Part shown: positions 46,727 to 57,211 of the stretch, one piece after another
Layout of the letters: the number at the start of each line of letters is the position of its first letter
Numbering within the stretch: position 1 is the stretch's first letter
Source of the DNA: Streptomyces sp. NRRL F-2580
GTDB taxonomy: Bacteria > Actinomycetota > Actinomycetes > Streptomycetales > Streptomycetaceae
DNA: 64,000 bases
NCBI RefSeq assembly: GCF_000720115.1
Contig: NZ_JOIR01000003.1
Location: forward strand, 124,001-188,000
Direction: 5' to 3'
The notes under the pieces: model-generated
The model's database searches: none
What the model was told of the DNA's origin: nothing
The model's input: the letters and a program-made list of their open reading frames with translations, nothing else
Program-made: the position numbers and the translations under genes

Positions 46727-47868
46727 CGCTCACGTTGGAAGACCGGGCCTGTGGCGCTCTCGTCGGAGCCGCCGTCGGTGACGCGCTCGGCGGCCCGGTG
46801 GAGGGCTGGACCCCGGACCAGATCGTGGAACGGCACGGCGGCCGCGTGCACGGCATCGTCGGCCCGTGGCACGAGAACTGGCGCACGGCCCGCCCCATCG
46901 CCCCGTACCACAAGGGCGACGGGCACGTCACGGACGACACGTTGATGACGCACGCGCTGGTCCGCGTGTACGAGGCCGTACGCGACCACCTCGACTCCCA
47001 CGCGATCGCCGAGCACCTGGTCCCCGACCTCATGAACAACCCGCGCTGGATCCCCGAACTGGAGGCCGAGGCACTGCCGTTGCAGCGGATCTTCCTCGCG
47101 GAGAAGTGGATCGTCACCCGCCTGCACTACGCGCACGTCGACCCCCGCGAGGCCGGCAGCGGGAACATCGTCAACTGCGGGGCGGCGATGTACATGGCGC
47201 CGGTGGGCCTCGCCAACGCGGGCAACCCGGCGGGCGCGTACGCGGAGGCGCTGGACATCGCCGGCGCGCACCAGTCCTCGTACGGGCGGGAGGCGGCGGG
47301 CGTGTTCGCGGCGGCGGTGGCGGCCGCGTGCGTGCCCGGCGCGACGGCCGCCTCGGTGGTGGACACGGCCCTGTCCCTGGCCAAGGACGGCACGCGCGCC
47401 GCGATCGCCGCCGTCCGCGAAGTGGCCTCCGGCCACCGGGACTTCGAGTCGGCGCTGGCCCCGCTGCGGACGGCGGTGGCCCCGTACGACTCGGTCGGCC
47501 CGGACTACCGCGCCCCCTCGCTCGACGCCCGCCGCCCCTCCCGGCTGCACTCCATCGAGGAACTCCCGATCGCGCTGGGCATGCTGCTGGTCGCGGACGG
47601 CGCGTACGAGGCCTCGGTGCTCGGCGCGGTCAACTACGGCCGCGACTGCGACTCCATCGCCACCATGGCGGGGGCGATCGCCGGGGCCCTGGGCGGCGAG
47701 GCCGTGGTGCCGGCCGTCTGGGCCAAGCAGGTCGCCGAGGCCAGCCGCCTCGACCTGCACGCCCCGGCGCTGGCGATGGCCGCCGTGGCCCGGGAGGTCT
47801 TCGCGCTCGACCGGGACCGCCGCCGGACCCACGAGTCGGCCTTCACCACGATCTCGGCCCCGCGGTGA
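46723..47868 (+). CDS. ADP-ribosylglycohydrolase paralogue 3, metal site intact
   Basis: A 381-residue ARH-fold protein. The motifs GALVGAAVGDALGGPVEG (about residues 11-28), GHVTDDTLMTHAL (about 67-79) and NYGRDCDSIATMAGAIAGAL (about 305-324) carry the full set of likely metal ligands. A central extension with IVNCGAAMYMAPVGLANAGNPAGAY is seen in the subgroup related to ribosyl-N-glycoside hydrolases. It is probably catalytic. It overlaps both neighbours (ATGA and GTGA). Confidence 0.88.
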   Translation: MTLTLEDRACGALVGAAVGDALGGPVEGWTPDQIVERHGGRVHGIVGPWHENWRTARPIAPYHKGDGHVTDDTLMTHALVRVYEAVRDHLDSHAIAEHLVPDLMNNPRWIPELEAEALPLQRIFLAEKWIVTRLHYAHVDPREAGSGNIVNCGAAMYMAPVGLANAGNPAGAYAEALDIAGAHQSSYGREAAGVFAAAVAAACVPGATAASVVDTALSLAKDGTRAAIAAVREVASGHRDFESALAPLRTAVAPYDSVGPDYRAPSLDARRPSRLHSIEELPIALGMLLVADGAYEASVLGAVNYGRDCDSIATMAGAIAGALGGEAVVPAVWAKQVAEASRLDLHAPALAMAAVAREVFALDRDRRRTHESAFTTISAPR

Positions 47869-49502
47869 CGGCGCGCGCGGCCTGCGCCCCGGACTCCGTC
47901 CGGCTCACGTGGGCCCAGCCCGAGGACCTCGTCGGGCACGAACTGCGCCAGGCGGCCGAGGACGGCCGGAACCCGGAGCCGGCCCGGCGCGCCTGGCTGG
48001 CGGCGGGCGGCAGCCCGCCCCCGGACCGCGCCGGCGCCTCCCCGACCCCGGCCCCGCCGGAGCTCCGCGCCCTCGCGGTCGGCCTGCTGGACGAACTCGC
48101 CGCGCAGAAGTCCCCGCTGTCCGCCGCCGAACCCCAGCCCTGGCAGGCGATCGTCGCCGCCTGCCCCGACTGGCCCCGCCCCACCCCCACACCCCCCGGC
48201 ACCCCGCACACAGAGCGGGACCCCGCCCCGGCCGGGCACGACGTACGGCCCCGGCCGGAAGCCACCGGACAGGCCCGGGGTCCCGGCGGACGCGGCCCGG
48301 GCGCCTCGGCGGCAGAGCGGAACGCCGCCCGGTCCGGCCGGCCGCAGACCCCCGGCGGGGACGGCCCGGCCCCCTCCCCCGGAACCCCGGCCGCAGGACC
48401 GGACCCCGCCCGGGCCGGGCAGGACGTGGACCTGGAGCCGGACCTGGCGCTGCGGACCCGGCTGGAAGCCGCCTGGTTGGGGCGGGCCGTCGGCTGCCTG
48501 CTCGGCAAGCCCGTCGAGAAGCTCCCCCTGGAGGGGATCCGGGCGCTGGCCCGCGCCACCGGCAACTGGCCGCTGAACGACTGGTTCAGCGAACGCGGCG
48601 TACCGCGGGAGGTACTGGCCGCGTACCCCTGGAACCGCCGCTCCGCCCCCACCTCGCTCGCCGAGAACATCGACGGCATGCCCGAGGACGACGACCTCAA
48701 CTACCCCCTGCTCGGCCTGGTCCTCCTCCAGCGCCACGGCAAGGGCTTCACCACCGCCGACGTCGCCCGCCTCTGGCTCGACGCGCTGCCCGCCGGGCGG
48801 ACCTTCACCGCCGAGCGCGTCGCGTACCGCAACCTCCTCCTCGGGCTGGAGCCGCCCGCCACCGCCACCCACCACAACCCCTTCCGCGAATGGATCGGCG
48901 CCCTGATCCGCGCCGACGTCCACGGCTGGACCAACCCGGGCGACCCGGCCGCCGCCGCGGCCCAGGCCTACCGGGACGCCGCCCTGACCCACACCGGCAA
49001 CGGCGTCTACGCCGCCCTCTTCGTCGCGGCCGCCACCGCCGAGGCCGCCACCGGCCGGGCCGACGTCCACACCGCGCTCCGGGCCGGGCTGGCCGTCGTA
49101 CCGCCCCGCTCCCGCCTCGCCGAGGCCGTCCGCCTCGGGATCCGGGCGGCCGCGGACGAACCGGACTTCGACCTCGTCGTCGACCGGCTGCACGCGCGCT
49201 ACGGGCACTACCACTGGGTGCACGCCGTCCCCAACACCGCCCTGATCGCCGCCGCCCTCACCCACGCCGACGGGGACTTCACCCGTTCCGTCTGCCGCGC
49301 CGTGTCCGGCGGCTGGGACACCGACTCCAACGGGGCCACCGCCGGCGCCCTCGCCGCACTGCTCGCCGGCTCCCCGAGCGCCCTCCCGGACCGCTGGAGA
49401 GCCCCCCTCAAGAACCGTCTCGCCACCACCGTCCCCGGCTTCGACGGCATCGGCTTCGACACCCTCGCCCACCTCACCGCACAGGAGGCAGCACGCTCAT
49501 GA
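47865..49502 (+). CDS. ADP-ribosylglycohydrolase paralogue 4, N-terminal extension and altered first motif
   Basis: A 545-residue protein. The first 190 residues are a helical segment (LTWAQPEDLVGHELRQAAED ... LALAVGLLDELAAQK-like) followed by a Pro/Gly-rich linker. The ARH domain starts at about 200 with AWLGRAVGCLLGKPVEKLP, where the usual GDALG is GCLLG. The second motif is PEDDDLNYPLLG, and the third, GGWDTDSNGATAGALAALL, is intact. This variant set is typical of ARH genes found with ribokinases. It overlaps paralogue 3 by GTGA and the ribokinase gene by ATGA. Confidence 0.87.
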   Translation: MTARAACAPDSVRLTWAQPEDLVGHELRQAAEDGRNPEPARRAWLAAGGSPPPDRAGASPTPAPPELRALAVGLLDELAAQKSPLSAAEPQPWQAIVAACPDWPRPTPTPPGTPHTERDPAPAGHDVRPRPEATGQARGPGGRGPGASAAERNAARSGRPQTPGGDGPAPSPGTPAAGPDPARAGQDVDLEPDLALRTRLEAAWLGRAVGCLLGKPVEKLPLEGIRALARATGNWPLNDWFSERGVPREVLAAYPWNRRSAPTSLAENIDGMPEDDDLNYPLLGLVLLQRHGKGFTTADVARLWLDALPAGRTFTAERVAYRNLLLGLEPPATATHHNPFREWIGALIRADVHGWTNPGDPAAAAAQAYRDAALTHTGNGVYAALFVAAATAEAATGRADVHTALRAGLAVVPPRSRLAEAVRLGIRAAADEPDFDLVVDRLHARYGHYHWVHAVPNTALIAAALTHADGDFTRSVCRAVSGGWDTDSNGATAGALAALLAGSPSALPDRWRAPLKNRLATTVPGFDGIGFDTLAHLTAQEAARS

Positions 49503-50500
49503 CGGCAATCGCCGTGCTCGGCAGTACGAACATGGACCTCGTCGCCTACGTCCCCAAGGCCCCCCGCCTCGGGGAGACCGTCACCGGCCGGTCCTTCCGC
49601 ACGGTCCCCGGCGGCAAGGGCGCCAACCAGGCCGTCGCCGCAGCCCGCTCCGGCGGGGAGGTGGTGATGATCGGCGCGGTCGGGACGGACGAGTTCGGCG
49701 TACGGCTGCGCTCCGCGCTCACCGCCGACGGGATCGACACCGCGGGCCTGCGGACCGTCGAGGGCGCGAGCGGCACCGCCCACATCACCGTGGACGACGA
49801 GGGCGGCAACAGCATCATCGTCATCCCCGGGGCCAACGCCCGCGTCACCGGCCTGGAGGCCGGGGACGAGGCCCGGATCGCCGCCGCCGGCGCCCTCCTC
49901 CTCCAGCTCGAACTCCCCCTCACCGCCGTCCTCGCCGGCGCCCTCGCCGCCCGCGCGCACGGCGTCCGTACGGTCCTCACCCCGGCCCCGGCCCAGCCGC
50001 TGCCCGCCGAACTCCTCGCCGCCACCGACCTCCTGGTGCCCAACGAGCACGAGGCGGCCGCCCTCACCGGCCTCACCGACCCCGGCCAGGCCGCCGAGGC
50101 CCTGCTCCACGACGTGCCCGAGGTGGTGATCACCCTCGGCGCGGCCGGAGTCCTGTACGCGTCCCGCGGCCGGGAGCCCCTCTCCGTCCCCGCGCCCCGG
50201 GTCCGGGCCGTGGACACCACCGCCGCCGGGGACACCTTCGTCGGCGCCCTCGCCGTGGCCCTGGGCGAGGGCCGGCCGATGCCCGAGGCGCTGCGCTGGG
50301 CCTCGGCGGCGGCCGCGCTGTCCGTCCAGCGCGCCGGCGCCCAGGACTCGATGCCGTCCCGCCCCGAAACCGACACCGCCGCCGGTGCCCTGGCCGGGCG
50401 GATGCAGGAGGGTGCCCGGGCCCCGCTCCCGGGATCCGGCGACGCGGGCCCCGCCCGCACGGACCGCACACCCGGGAACAACCCCGGGGCCGGCGCATGA
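49499..50500 (+). CDS. rbsK: Ribokinase (PfkB family)
   Basis: A 333-residue sugar kinase that makes ribose 5-phosphate from ribose and ATP; cytoplasmic. The N-terminal substrate site VLGSTNMDLVAYVPKAPRLGETV and GGKGANQAVAAARSGG are ribokinase-type. The catalytic region is VDTTAAGDTFVGALAVALGEG (about residues 240-260), with the base Asp in GD. A Gly/Pro-rich tail of about 35 residues is extra. In an operon with ribosyl hydrolases it would rescue the ribose they release. It overlaps both neighbours by ATGA. Confidence 0.92.
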   Translation: MTAIAVLGSTNMDLVAYVPKAPRLGETVTGRSFRTVPGGKGANQAVAAARSGGEVVMIGAVGTDEFGVRLRSALTADGIDTAGLRTVEGASGTAHITVDDEGGNSIIVIPGANARVTGLEAGDEARIAAAGALLLQLELPLTAVLAGALAARAHGVRTVLTPAPAQPLPAELLAATDLLVPNEHEAAALTGLTDPGQAAEALLHDVPEVVITLGAAGVLYASRGREPLSVPAPRVRAVDTTAAGDTFVGALAVALGEGRPMPEALRWASAAAALSVQRAGAQDSMPSRPETDTAAGALAGRMQEGARAPLPGSGDAGPARTDRTPGNNPGAGA

Positions 50501-51723
50501 GCCCCGGCCGGCAGACCCCGGCCGGGGCCCGGCAGGGGCCAGGGCCGCTGGAGGGGTTGCGCGTGCTCGACCTGGCCACCCTCTTCGCCGGGCCGCTCGC
50601 CGCCACCCTGCTCGGCGACTTCGGCGCCGAGGTGGTCAAGGTCGAGCACCCCGGCATCCCCGACCCCTCCCGCGGCCACGGCCCCGCCAAGGACGGCATC
50701 GGCCTGTGGTGGAAGCTGCTCGGCCGGAACAAGCGGACGATGACCCTCGACCTGTCCACCCCGGGCGGCCGGGACACCCTGCTGCGCCTGGCCGCCACCG
50801 CCGACGTGGTCATCGAGAACTTCCGCCCCGGCACGCTGGAGAAGTGGGGCCTCGGCTGGTCCGAGCTGTCCGTCGCCAACCCGCGCCTCGTCCTGGCCCG
50901 CGTGACGGCCTTCGGCCAGCAAGGCCCGTACGCCCACCGCCCGGGTTTCGGCACCCTGGCCGAGGCCATGAGCGGTTTCGCCGCGATCACCGGGGAACAG
51001 GACGGACCGCCGACCCTGCCCCCCTTCGGGCTCGCCGACTCGATCGCGGCGCTGACCACCGCGTACGCGGTGATGACGGCCCTGGCCGGGCGCGACCGCA
51101 CCGGGCACGGCCAGGTCGTGGACCTGGCCATCATCGAGCCGATCCTCACGGTGCTCGGCCCGCACCCGCTCTGGTACGACCAGCTCGGCTACGTCCAGCC
51201 CCGCACCGGCAACCGCTCCGCGAACAACGCCCCCCGCAACACCTACCGCAGTGCCGACGGCCGCTGGCTGGCGGTGTCCACCTCCGCCCAGTCCGTCGCC
51301 GAGCGGGTCGTACGGCTGGTCGGCCGGCCGGAGCTGATCGCGGAGCCCTGGTTCGCGACGGGCGCGGGGCGGGCCCGGCACGCGGACGTCCTGGACGACG
51401 CGGTCGGCGGCTGGATCGTCCGGCACAAGGCCGAGGAGGTCGTCGCCGCCTTCGAGGACGCCGAGGCGGCCGTGGCCCTGGTGTACGACATCCGGGACGT
51501 GATGGCCGACCCCCAGTTCGCGGCCCTCGACACGGTCACCGAGATCGAGGACCCGGAGCTGGGCCCGCTGCGGATGCAGAACATCCTCTTCCGGCTGTCC
51601 GAGACCCCCGGCGGGATCCGCTGGGCCGGCCGCCCGCACGGCGCGGACACCGACGAGGTCCTGACCGAGCTCGGGCTGACCCGGGCCGAGATCTCCGCGC
51701 TGCGGACCGAGGGGGCCCTGTGA
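50497..51723 (+). CDS. CaiB/BaiF-family CoA-transferase (class III)
   Basis: A 408-residue CoA-transferase. The N-terminal GLRVLDLATLFAGPLAATLLGDFGAEVVKVE and LLGRNKRTMTLDLSTPGGRD are typical, and the catalytic Asp of the family probably lies in PFGLADSIAALTTAYAVMTAL (about residue 180). It transfers CoA between organic acids; neither substrate can be told. Its coupling with a CitE/HpcH-type lyase suggests formation and then cleavage of a hydroxyacyl-CoA. It overlaps rbsK by ATGA and the lyase gene by GTGA. Confidence 0.88.
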   Translation: MSPGRQTPAGARQGPGPLEGLRVLDLATLFAGPLAATLLGDFGAEVVKVEHPGIPDPSRGHGPAKDGIGLWWKLLGRNKRTMTLDLSTPGGRDTLLRLAATADVVIENFRPGTLEKWGLGWSELSVANPRLVLARVTAFGQQGPYAHRPGFGTLAEAMSGFAAITGEQDGPPTLPPFGLADSIAALTTAYAVMTALAGRDRTGHGQVVDLAIIEPILTVLGPHPLWYDQLGYVQPRTGNRSANNAPRNTYRSADGRWLAVSTSAQSVAERVVRLVGRPELIAEPWFATGAGRARHADVLDDAVGGWIVRHKAEEVVAAFEDAEAAVALVYDIRDVMADPQFAALDTVTEIEDPELGPLRMQNILFRLSETPGGIRWAGRPHGADTDEVLTELGLTRAEISALRTEGAL

Positions 51724-52535
51724 TCCTGACCTGGCTGTACGCGCCCGGCGACCGCCCCGAGGTGGTCGCCAAGGCCCTCGGCTGCGGGGCGGACGCCGTG
51801 ATCGTCGACCTGGAGGACGCGGTACCGGCCTCCCGCAAGGAGTACGCCCGCGCCGCGACCGCCGAACTGCTCGGCGAGCGGCCCGCGGTCCCGGTGCACG
51901 TCCGCGTCAACGCCCTGGACTCGCCCTGGGGCGGCGCCGACCTCAACGCGCTCGCCGGGCTGCGCGGGCTCGCGGGGCTGCGGCTGCCCAAGATCAGTGC
52001 CCCGGAGCAGATCGGCGCCGTCGCCGACCGCACCGGCGGGGTCAGCCTCCACGCGCTGCTGGAGTCGGCGCTGGGCGTGGAGCGCGCGTACGAGATCGCC
52101 CGCGCGCACCCCGCCCTGCGCGGGCTCTCCCTCGGCGAGGCGGACCTGCGGGCCGATCTCGCCGTGAGCGCGGAGGCGGGCCTGGACTGGTGCCGGTCGC
52201 GGGTGGTGGTGGCCGCCCGTGCGGCGGGGCTGGCGCCGCCGGCCCAGTCGGTGTTCCCGGACATCCGGGACCTGGAGGCGCTGGCCGACTCCTGTGCCCG
52301 CGGCCGGTCCCTCGGCTTCTTCGGCCGGGCGGCGATCCACCCGCGCCAGCTGCCGGTGATCGAGCGGGCCTATCTCCCGGCGCCGGAGGAGGTCAACGCG
52401 GCCGTGGAGGTCCTGAGCGCGGCGCGGGCCACACCGGGGGCGCTGGCGCTGCGGGACGGGCGCTTCGTCGACCCGGCGGTGGTGGCGGGGGCGCACCGCA
52501 CCCTTGCGCTCGCCGCGCGCATGGCCGCCCGCTGA
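51720..52535 (+). CDS. CitE/HpcH-type aldolase or lyase
   Basis: A 271-residue TIM-barrel enzyme of the HpcH/HpaI aldolase and CitE (citrate lyase beta/malyl-CoA lyase) family. Signatures are LYAPGDRPEVVAKAL, DAVIVDLEDAVPASRKEYAR (metal and substrate residues), LHALLESALGVERAYEIA (with a conserved Glu), SLGEADLRADL, and GFFGRAAIHPRQLPVI. It is shorter than citrate lyase, like stand-alone mesaconyl-/malyl-CoA-lyase-like CitE proteins. Last gene of the seven-gene operon, with a GTG start overlapping the previous stop. Confidence 0.88.
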   Translation: MILTWLYAPGDRPEVVAKALGCGADAVIVDLEDAVPASRKEYARAATAELLGERPAVPVHVRVNALDSPWGGADLNALAGLRGLAGLRLPKISAPEQIGAVADRTGGVSLHALLESALGVERAYEIARAHPALRGLSLGEADLRADLAVSAEAGLDWCRSRVVVAARAAGLAPPAQSVFPDIRDLEALADSCARGRSLGFFGRAAIHPRQLPVIERAYLPAPEEVNAAVEVLSAARATPGALALRDGRFVDPAVVAGAHRTLALAARMAAR

Positions 52536-52605
52536 TCGCTGCCCGCCGTCTCCCGGGCTCTGCCGCGCCCCGCGAGGGTCCCGCCGAGTCCGCGCGCGGC
52601 GCCGC

Positions 52606-52652
52606 GTCTCGGGGCTCCGCCCCGAACCCCGCGCCTCAAACGCCGGCGGGGC
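52606..52652. repeat. CCGCCGGCGTTTGAGG-type repeat, reverse orientation
   Basis: The sequence ctcggggctccgccccgaac followed by cccgcgcctcaaacgccggc and ggggc is the reverse complement of the elements at 3.5 and 23.8 kb. It sits in the convergent gap between the CitE-like gene and lgt, as do the other copies at 23.8 and 62.8 kb. Confidence 0.85.
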
Positions 52653-52703
52653 CCGATGATGCGGCCGGGCTGGATGGGATCGGCTGGAGTGGACGGTGCA
52701 GCG

Positions 52704-52742
52704 CGAAGGGGGGTGCCGCGGTGTGCGCGGGACCCCCCTTCG
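52704..52742 (-). terminator. Terminator of lgt, 11+5-bp stem
   Basis: cgaaggggggt (52704-52714) pairs perfectly with acccccccttcg-type sequence at 52732-52742. Inside, after one G-G mismatch, ccgcg/cgcgg adds 5 bp around a 5-nt loop. It lies 13 bp downstream of the lgt stop. Confidence 0.83.
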
Positions 52743-52754
52743 GGACCGATTCGG

Positions 52755-53738
52755 TCAGAGCTTGCCCGGTTCCGGGGCCTTGGCCTCCGCCTTGGCCTGC
52801 GCCTCGGCCTTGGCTTCGTCCTTGGTCTCGGCCTCGGTGTCCTTCGTCAGGACCGGGGCCTTCGGTCCGTCGGCGGCCTTGGCGGGGGCTTCCGCGTCGT
52901 CGCCCTCAGCGCCCGAGGTGACCGGTTCGACCACCGTTTCCCGGCCCGGCCGCAGCTTCGCCGACAACACCAGGTAGACCACGGCCAGGACGAAGACGAC
53001 GATCGAGGTCCAGACGTTCAGCCGCACGCCCAGGATGTGGTGCGCCTCGTCGACCCGCATGTACTCGATCCAGCCGCGGCCCACGCAGTACGCGGCGACG
53101 TACAGGGCGAAGGCCCGTCCGTGGCCGAGCGTGAAGCGGCGGTCGGCCCAGATGACCAGCAGCGCGACGCCGATGCACCACAGCGACTCGTACAGGAAGG
53201 TCGGGTGGTAGGTGCCGGCGTCCCGGTTCGGGCCCGCGCTGATCTCCAGCGCCCACGGCAGGTCGGTGGCCCTGCCGTACAGCTCCTGGTTGAACCAGTT
53301 GCCCCAGCGGCCGCAGGCCTGGGCCAGCGCGATGCCGGGGGCCAGGGCGTCCGCCCAGGCCGGCAGCGGGATCCCGCGCAGCCGGCAGCCGATCCAGGCG
53401 CCCACCGCGCCCAGCGCGATCGCGCCCCAGATACCGAGGCCGCCCTCCCAGATCTTGAAGGCGTCGACCCAGTCACGGCCTTCGCCGAAGTACAGCTGGT
53501 AGTCGGTGATCACGTGGTAGAGGCGACCGCCGACGAGGCCGAAGGGCACCGCCCACACGGCGATGTCCGCGACCGTGCCCGGCTTGCCGCCGCGCGCGAT
53601 CCAGCGACGGTTGCCGAGCCAGACGGCGACGAAGACGCCGATGATGATGCAGAACGCGTAGCCGCGGAGCGGGATCGGTCCGAGATGGATCACGCCGGTC
53701 GACGGACTGGGGATGTAAGCAATGTCCATGGCAGACAT
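52755..53738 (-). CDS. lgt: Prolipoprotein diacylglyceryl transferase
   Basis: A 327-residue membrane enzyme that attaches diacylglycerol to the lipobox Cys of exported prolipoproteins, such as those at 24802 and 27603. The Lgt signature is GRWGNWFNQELYGRATDLPWAL (about residues 138-158), with GGRLYHVITDY and HPTFLYESLW also present. About seven membrane helices are visible. A Glu/Lys/Ala-rich cytoplasmic tail of about 55 residues (DTEAETKDEAKAEAQAKAEA) is usual in Streptomyces. ATG 53738 or 53729 could start it. Confidence 0.95.
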   Translation of the reverse strand: MSAMDIAYIPSPSTGVIHLGPIPLRGYAFCIIIGVFVAVWLGNRRWIARGGKPGTVADIAVWAVPFGLVGGRLYHVITDYQLYFGEGRDWVDAFKIWEGGLGIWGAIALGAVGAWIGCRLRGIPLPAWADALAPGIALAQACGRWGNWFNQELYGRATDLPWALEISAGPNRDAGTYHPTFLYESLWCIGVALLVIWADRRFTLGHGRAFALYVAAYCVGRGWIEYMRVDEAHHILGVRLNVWTSIVVFVLAVVYLVLSAKLRPGRETVVEPVTSGAEGDDAEAPAKAADGPKAPVLTKDTEAETKDEAKAEAQAKAEAKAPEPGKL

Positions 53739-53828
53739 GACGCTACCCTGCCGGGCGGTGCGGACGGCAACCCGCCCGGCAAGACGAAACCAAATCCAGA
53801 CATGGACCGGCTGGTAACCGGTGCTCCG

Positions 53829-54797
53829 TCAGTCCCCCGAGGAGCCGTTCGAGGAGCTGGTGGAGGAACTGGTCGACGAGCGGTTCGCGGAACCGTTGCC
53901 CGCCGTCTTCGTGGCCGACGGGGAGGCCTTCGCCCCGGACTTCGTCCCGGATCCGGTCGAGGGCGAGGCCTTCCCGGCACCGGTTTCCGCGCCGGTTCCG
54001 CCGGAGCCCTTGGCCGCGGCCTCCACCCGCTCCTTCAGCTTCTGCGGGGTCACCGGGTTGGCCTCGTCGGCGAAGATGTTCTTGCCGTCCAGCAGCACGG
54101 TGGGCGTGCCCCGGAACTTCCCGGCGGTGAACGCCTCGTGCGACTTGCCCACCCAGCTGTTGTGGGTGCCGTTCTCGACGCAGGAGCGGAACTCGGGGGT
54201 GTCCAGTCCGTTGACCTTGCCCGCCAGTTCCAGCAGCTTGGCGTTCTTGCCGTAGGCGTCGTCGACCTCCTGCGGCTGGTTCTGGAAGAGGACGTCGTGG
54301 TACTCGGTGAACTTGCCCGCGTCCTGCGCGCAGGCCGCGGCGTTCGCCCCCTTCAGCGAACCGCTGCCGCCCATGTTCCCGTCGATGAGCGTGACCAGGT
54401 GGTAGTCGACCTTGAGCAGGCCCTTGGCCTCCAGCTCGTGGATCGTGTCGCGGTAGTTGTCCTCGAAGGACTTGCAGGCGGGGCAGCGGAAGTCCTCCCA
54501 CACGGTGAGGGCGGACTTCGCCTCGGGCTTGCCCGTCTGGATGGCGAGGGCGTCCTTGCCCGTGGCCCCGGAGGGGGCGACCACCGGGCCCGCCTTGGAG
54601 CTGCCGCTCTTGCCGGTGTTGGCCGCGATCACGCCGACGACGGTCGCCAGGCCGAGGACGCCGACCACCGCCGACGCCACGATGAGGGTTCGCCGGCGCT
54701 TGTCCCGGGTCTTCTGCCGCTGGCGCTCCTCCTGGAGTCGCTCCCGGGCCGATCGTTTCGTCGCATCGCGGTTGCCACCGTCGCTCTTCTCGCTCAC
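53829..54797 (-). CDS. DsbA-like membrane-anchored thiol oxidoreductase
   Basis: A 322-residue protein. A basic cytoplasmic N-terminus (about 35 residues) leads to one signal-anchor helix (TLIVASAVVGVLGLATVVGVIA). The extracytoplasmic thioredoxin-fold domain (Thioredoxin_4/DsbA type) has the active site FRCPACKSFED (about residues 100) and the cis-Pro region RGTPTVLLDGK. A Ser/Thr/Ala-rich tail of about 70 residues ends in a run of Ser. It probably oxidises or isomerises disulfides in exported proteins. GTG start. It sits between lgt and trpA on the same strand, probably cotranscribed. Confidence 0.88.
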   Translation of the reverse strand: MSEKSDGGNRDATKRSARERLQEERQRQKTRDKRRRTLIVASAVVGVLGLATVVGVIAANTGKSGSSKAGPVVAPSGATGKDALAIQTGKPEAKSALTVWEDFRCPACKSFEDNYRDTIHELEAKGLLKVDYHLVTLIDGNMGGSGSLKGANAAACAQDAGKFTEYHDVLFQNQPQEVDDAYGKNAKLLELAGKVNGLDTPEFRSCVENGTHNSWVGKSHEAFTAGKFRGTPTVLLDGKNIFADEANPVTPQKLKERVEAAAKGSGGTGAETGAGKASPSTGSGTKSGAKASPSATKTAGNGSANRSSTSSSTSSSNGSSGD

Positions 54798-54908
54798 GTT
54801 CGGCCAAACGAAGCAGGGAGGCACTCGCGTGCCCCCCTGCTCCCGTTTCCACCCGATCGGGCTACAGAACCCGATCACAGGTCCGCGCTTTCGATCGAAC
54901 GCGCGCCG

Positions 54909-55732
54909 TCAGCTCCTGCGTACGCCTTCCGCGAGCTCGCCCGCGAGCGCCCGTACGGCGTCCAGCCCGGCGGGCAGGTCCGGGGCGTCCAGCAGGAGCT
55001 TCACGAAGGCCGAGCCGACGATCACCCCGTCGGCGAAGCCCGCGACCTCCTTGGCCTGGGCGGCGTTGGAGACGCCGAGGCCGACGCAGACCGGGAGGTC
55101 GCTGGTGGCGCGGGTGCGGCGCACCAGGTCCGCGGCCTGGTTGCCGACGGACTCGCGGGTGCCCGTGACGCCCATCAGCGAGGCGGCGTAGACGAAACCG
55201 GAGCCGGCCGCCGTGATGGTGGCCAGCCGCTCGTCCTTGCTGCTGGGAGCGACGACGAAGACGGTCGCCAGACCGTGCTTCTCGGCGTGCTCGCGCCACA
55301 GCGCGGACTCCTGCACCGGCAGGTCCGGCAGGATGCAGCCGGCGCCGCCCGCCGCCGCGAGCTCGGCCGTGAACCGCTCGACGCCGTAGCGGTCGATGGG
55401 GTTCCAGTACGTCATCACGAGGACCGGGGCCCCGGTGGCCTCGTGGGCCTCGCGGACCGTACGGATCACGTCGGCGATCTTGACTCCGCCGCGCAGGGCG
55501 ATGTCGTCGGCGGTCTGGATGACCGGTCCGTCGAGGACCGGGTCGCTGTGGGGCAGGCCGATCTCGACGACGTCCGCACCGCCGGCGATGACGGCCTTGA
55601 CCGCCTCGATGCCGCCGTCGACGGTCGGGAAGCCCGCGGGGAGGTAGGCGACGAGGGCGGCGCGGTCCTCGGACTTCGCCTTGGCGAGGGTGGCGCTCAG
55701 CAGCTCGATGTTGCCGCGTCCGTGCGTGGAGC

Positions 55733-55736
<4 letters not shown>
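54909..55736 (-). CDS. trpA: Tryptophan synthase alpha subunit
   Basis: A 275-residue TIM-barrel enzyme that cleaves indole-3-glycerol phosphate to indole and glyceraldehyde 3-phosphate. The catalytic Glu and Asp lie in [20 protein letters not shown] (about residues 55-74), and the PYIP-like loop is [11 protein letters not shown]. The phosphate site is [10 protein letters not shown] and [10 protein letters not shown]. The GTG start overlaps the trpB stop (GTGA). Confidence 0.96.
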
Positions 55737-57004
<1,268 letters not shown>

Positions 57005-57211
57005 GTGCCAGTGCTCCTACGGGTGCGAGATGCGGCGGGGGTGGATTCACCGTATGGCGCCGCCCGCAAGTACCGCGCACACCCCGCTGGGGGATGTCGC
57101 GCGTACGGTGCGGAACGGCCCGCGTCCGGTGCCGGTCGGCTCGGACGGCAGGCCGTACGGGAGCTGGGCGCGGCGCGGTACGTCTCGCGTACCGGGCCAC
57201 GGCGGCCCTCG
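57005..57211. other. 207-bp gap between trpM and trpB
   Basis: Too long for a simple operon junction. I see no convincing ORF or strong hairpin. It may hold an internal trpBA promoter. Confidence 0.4.
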
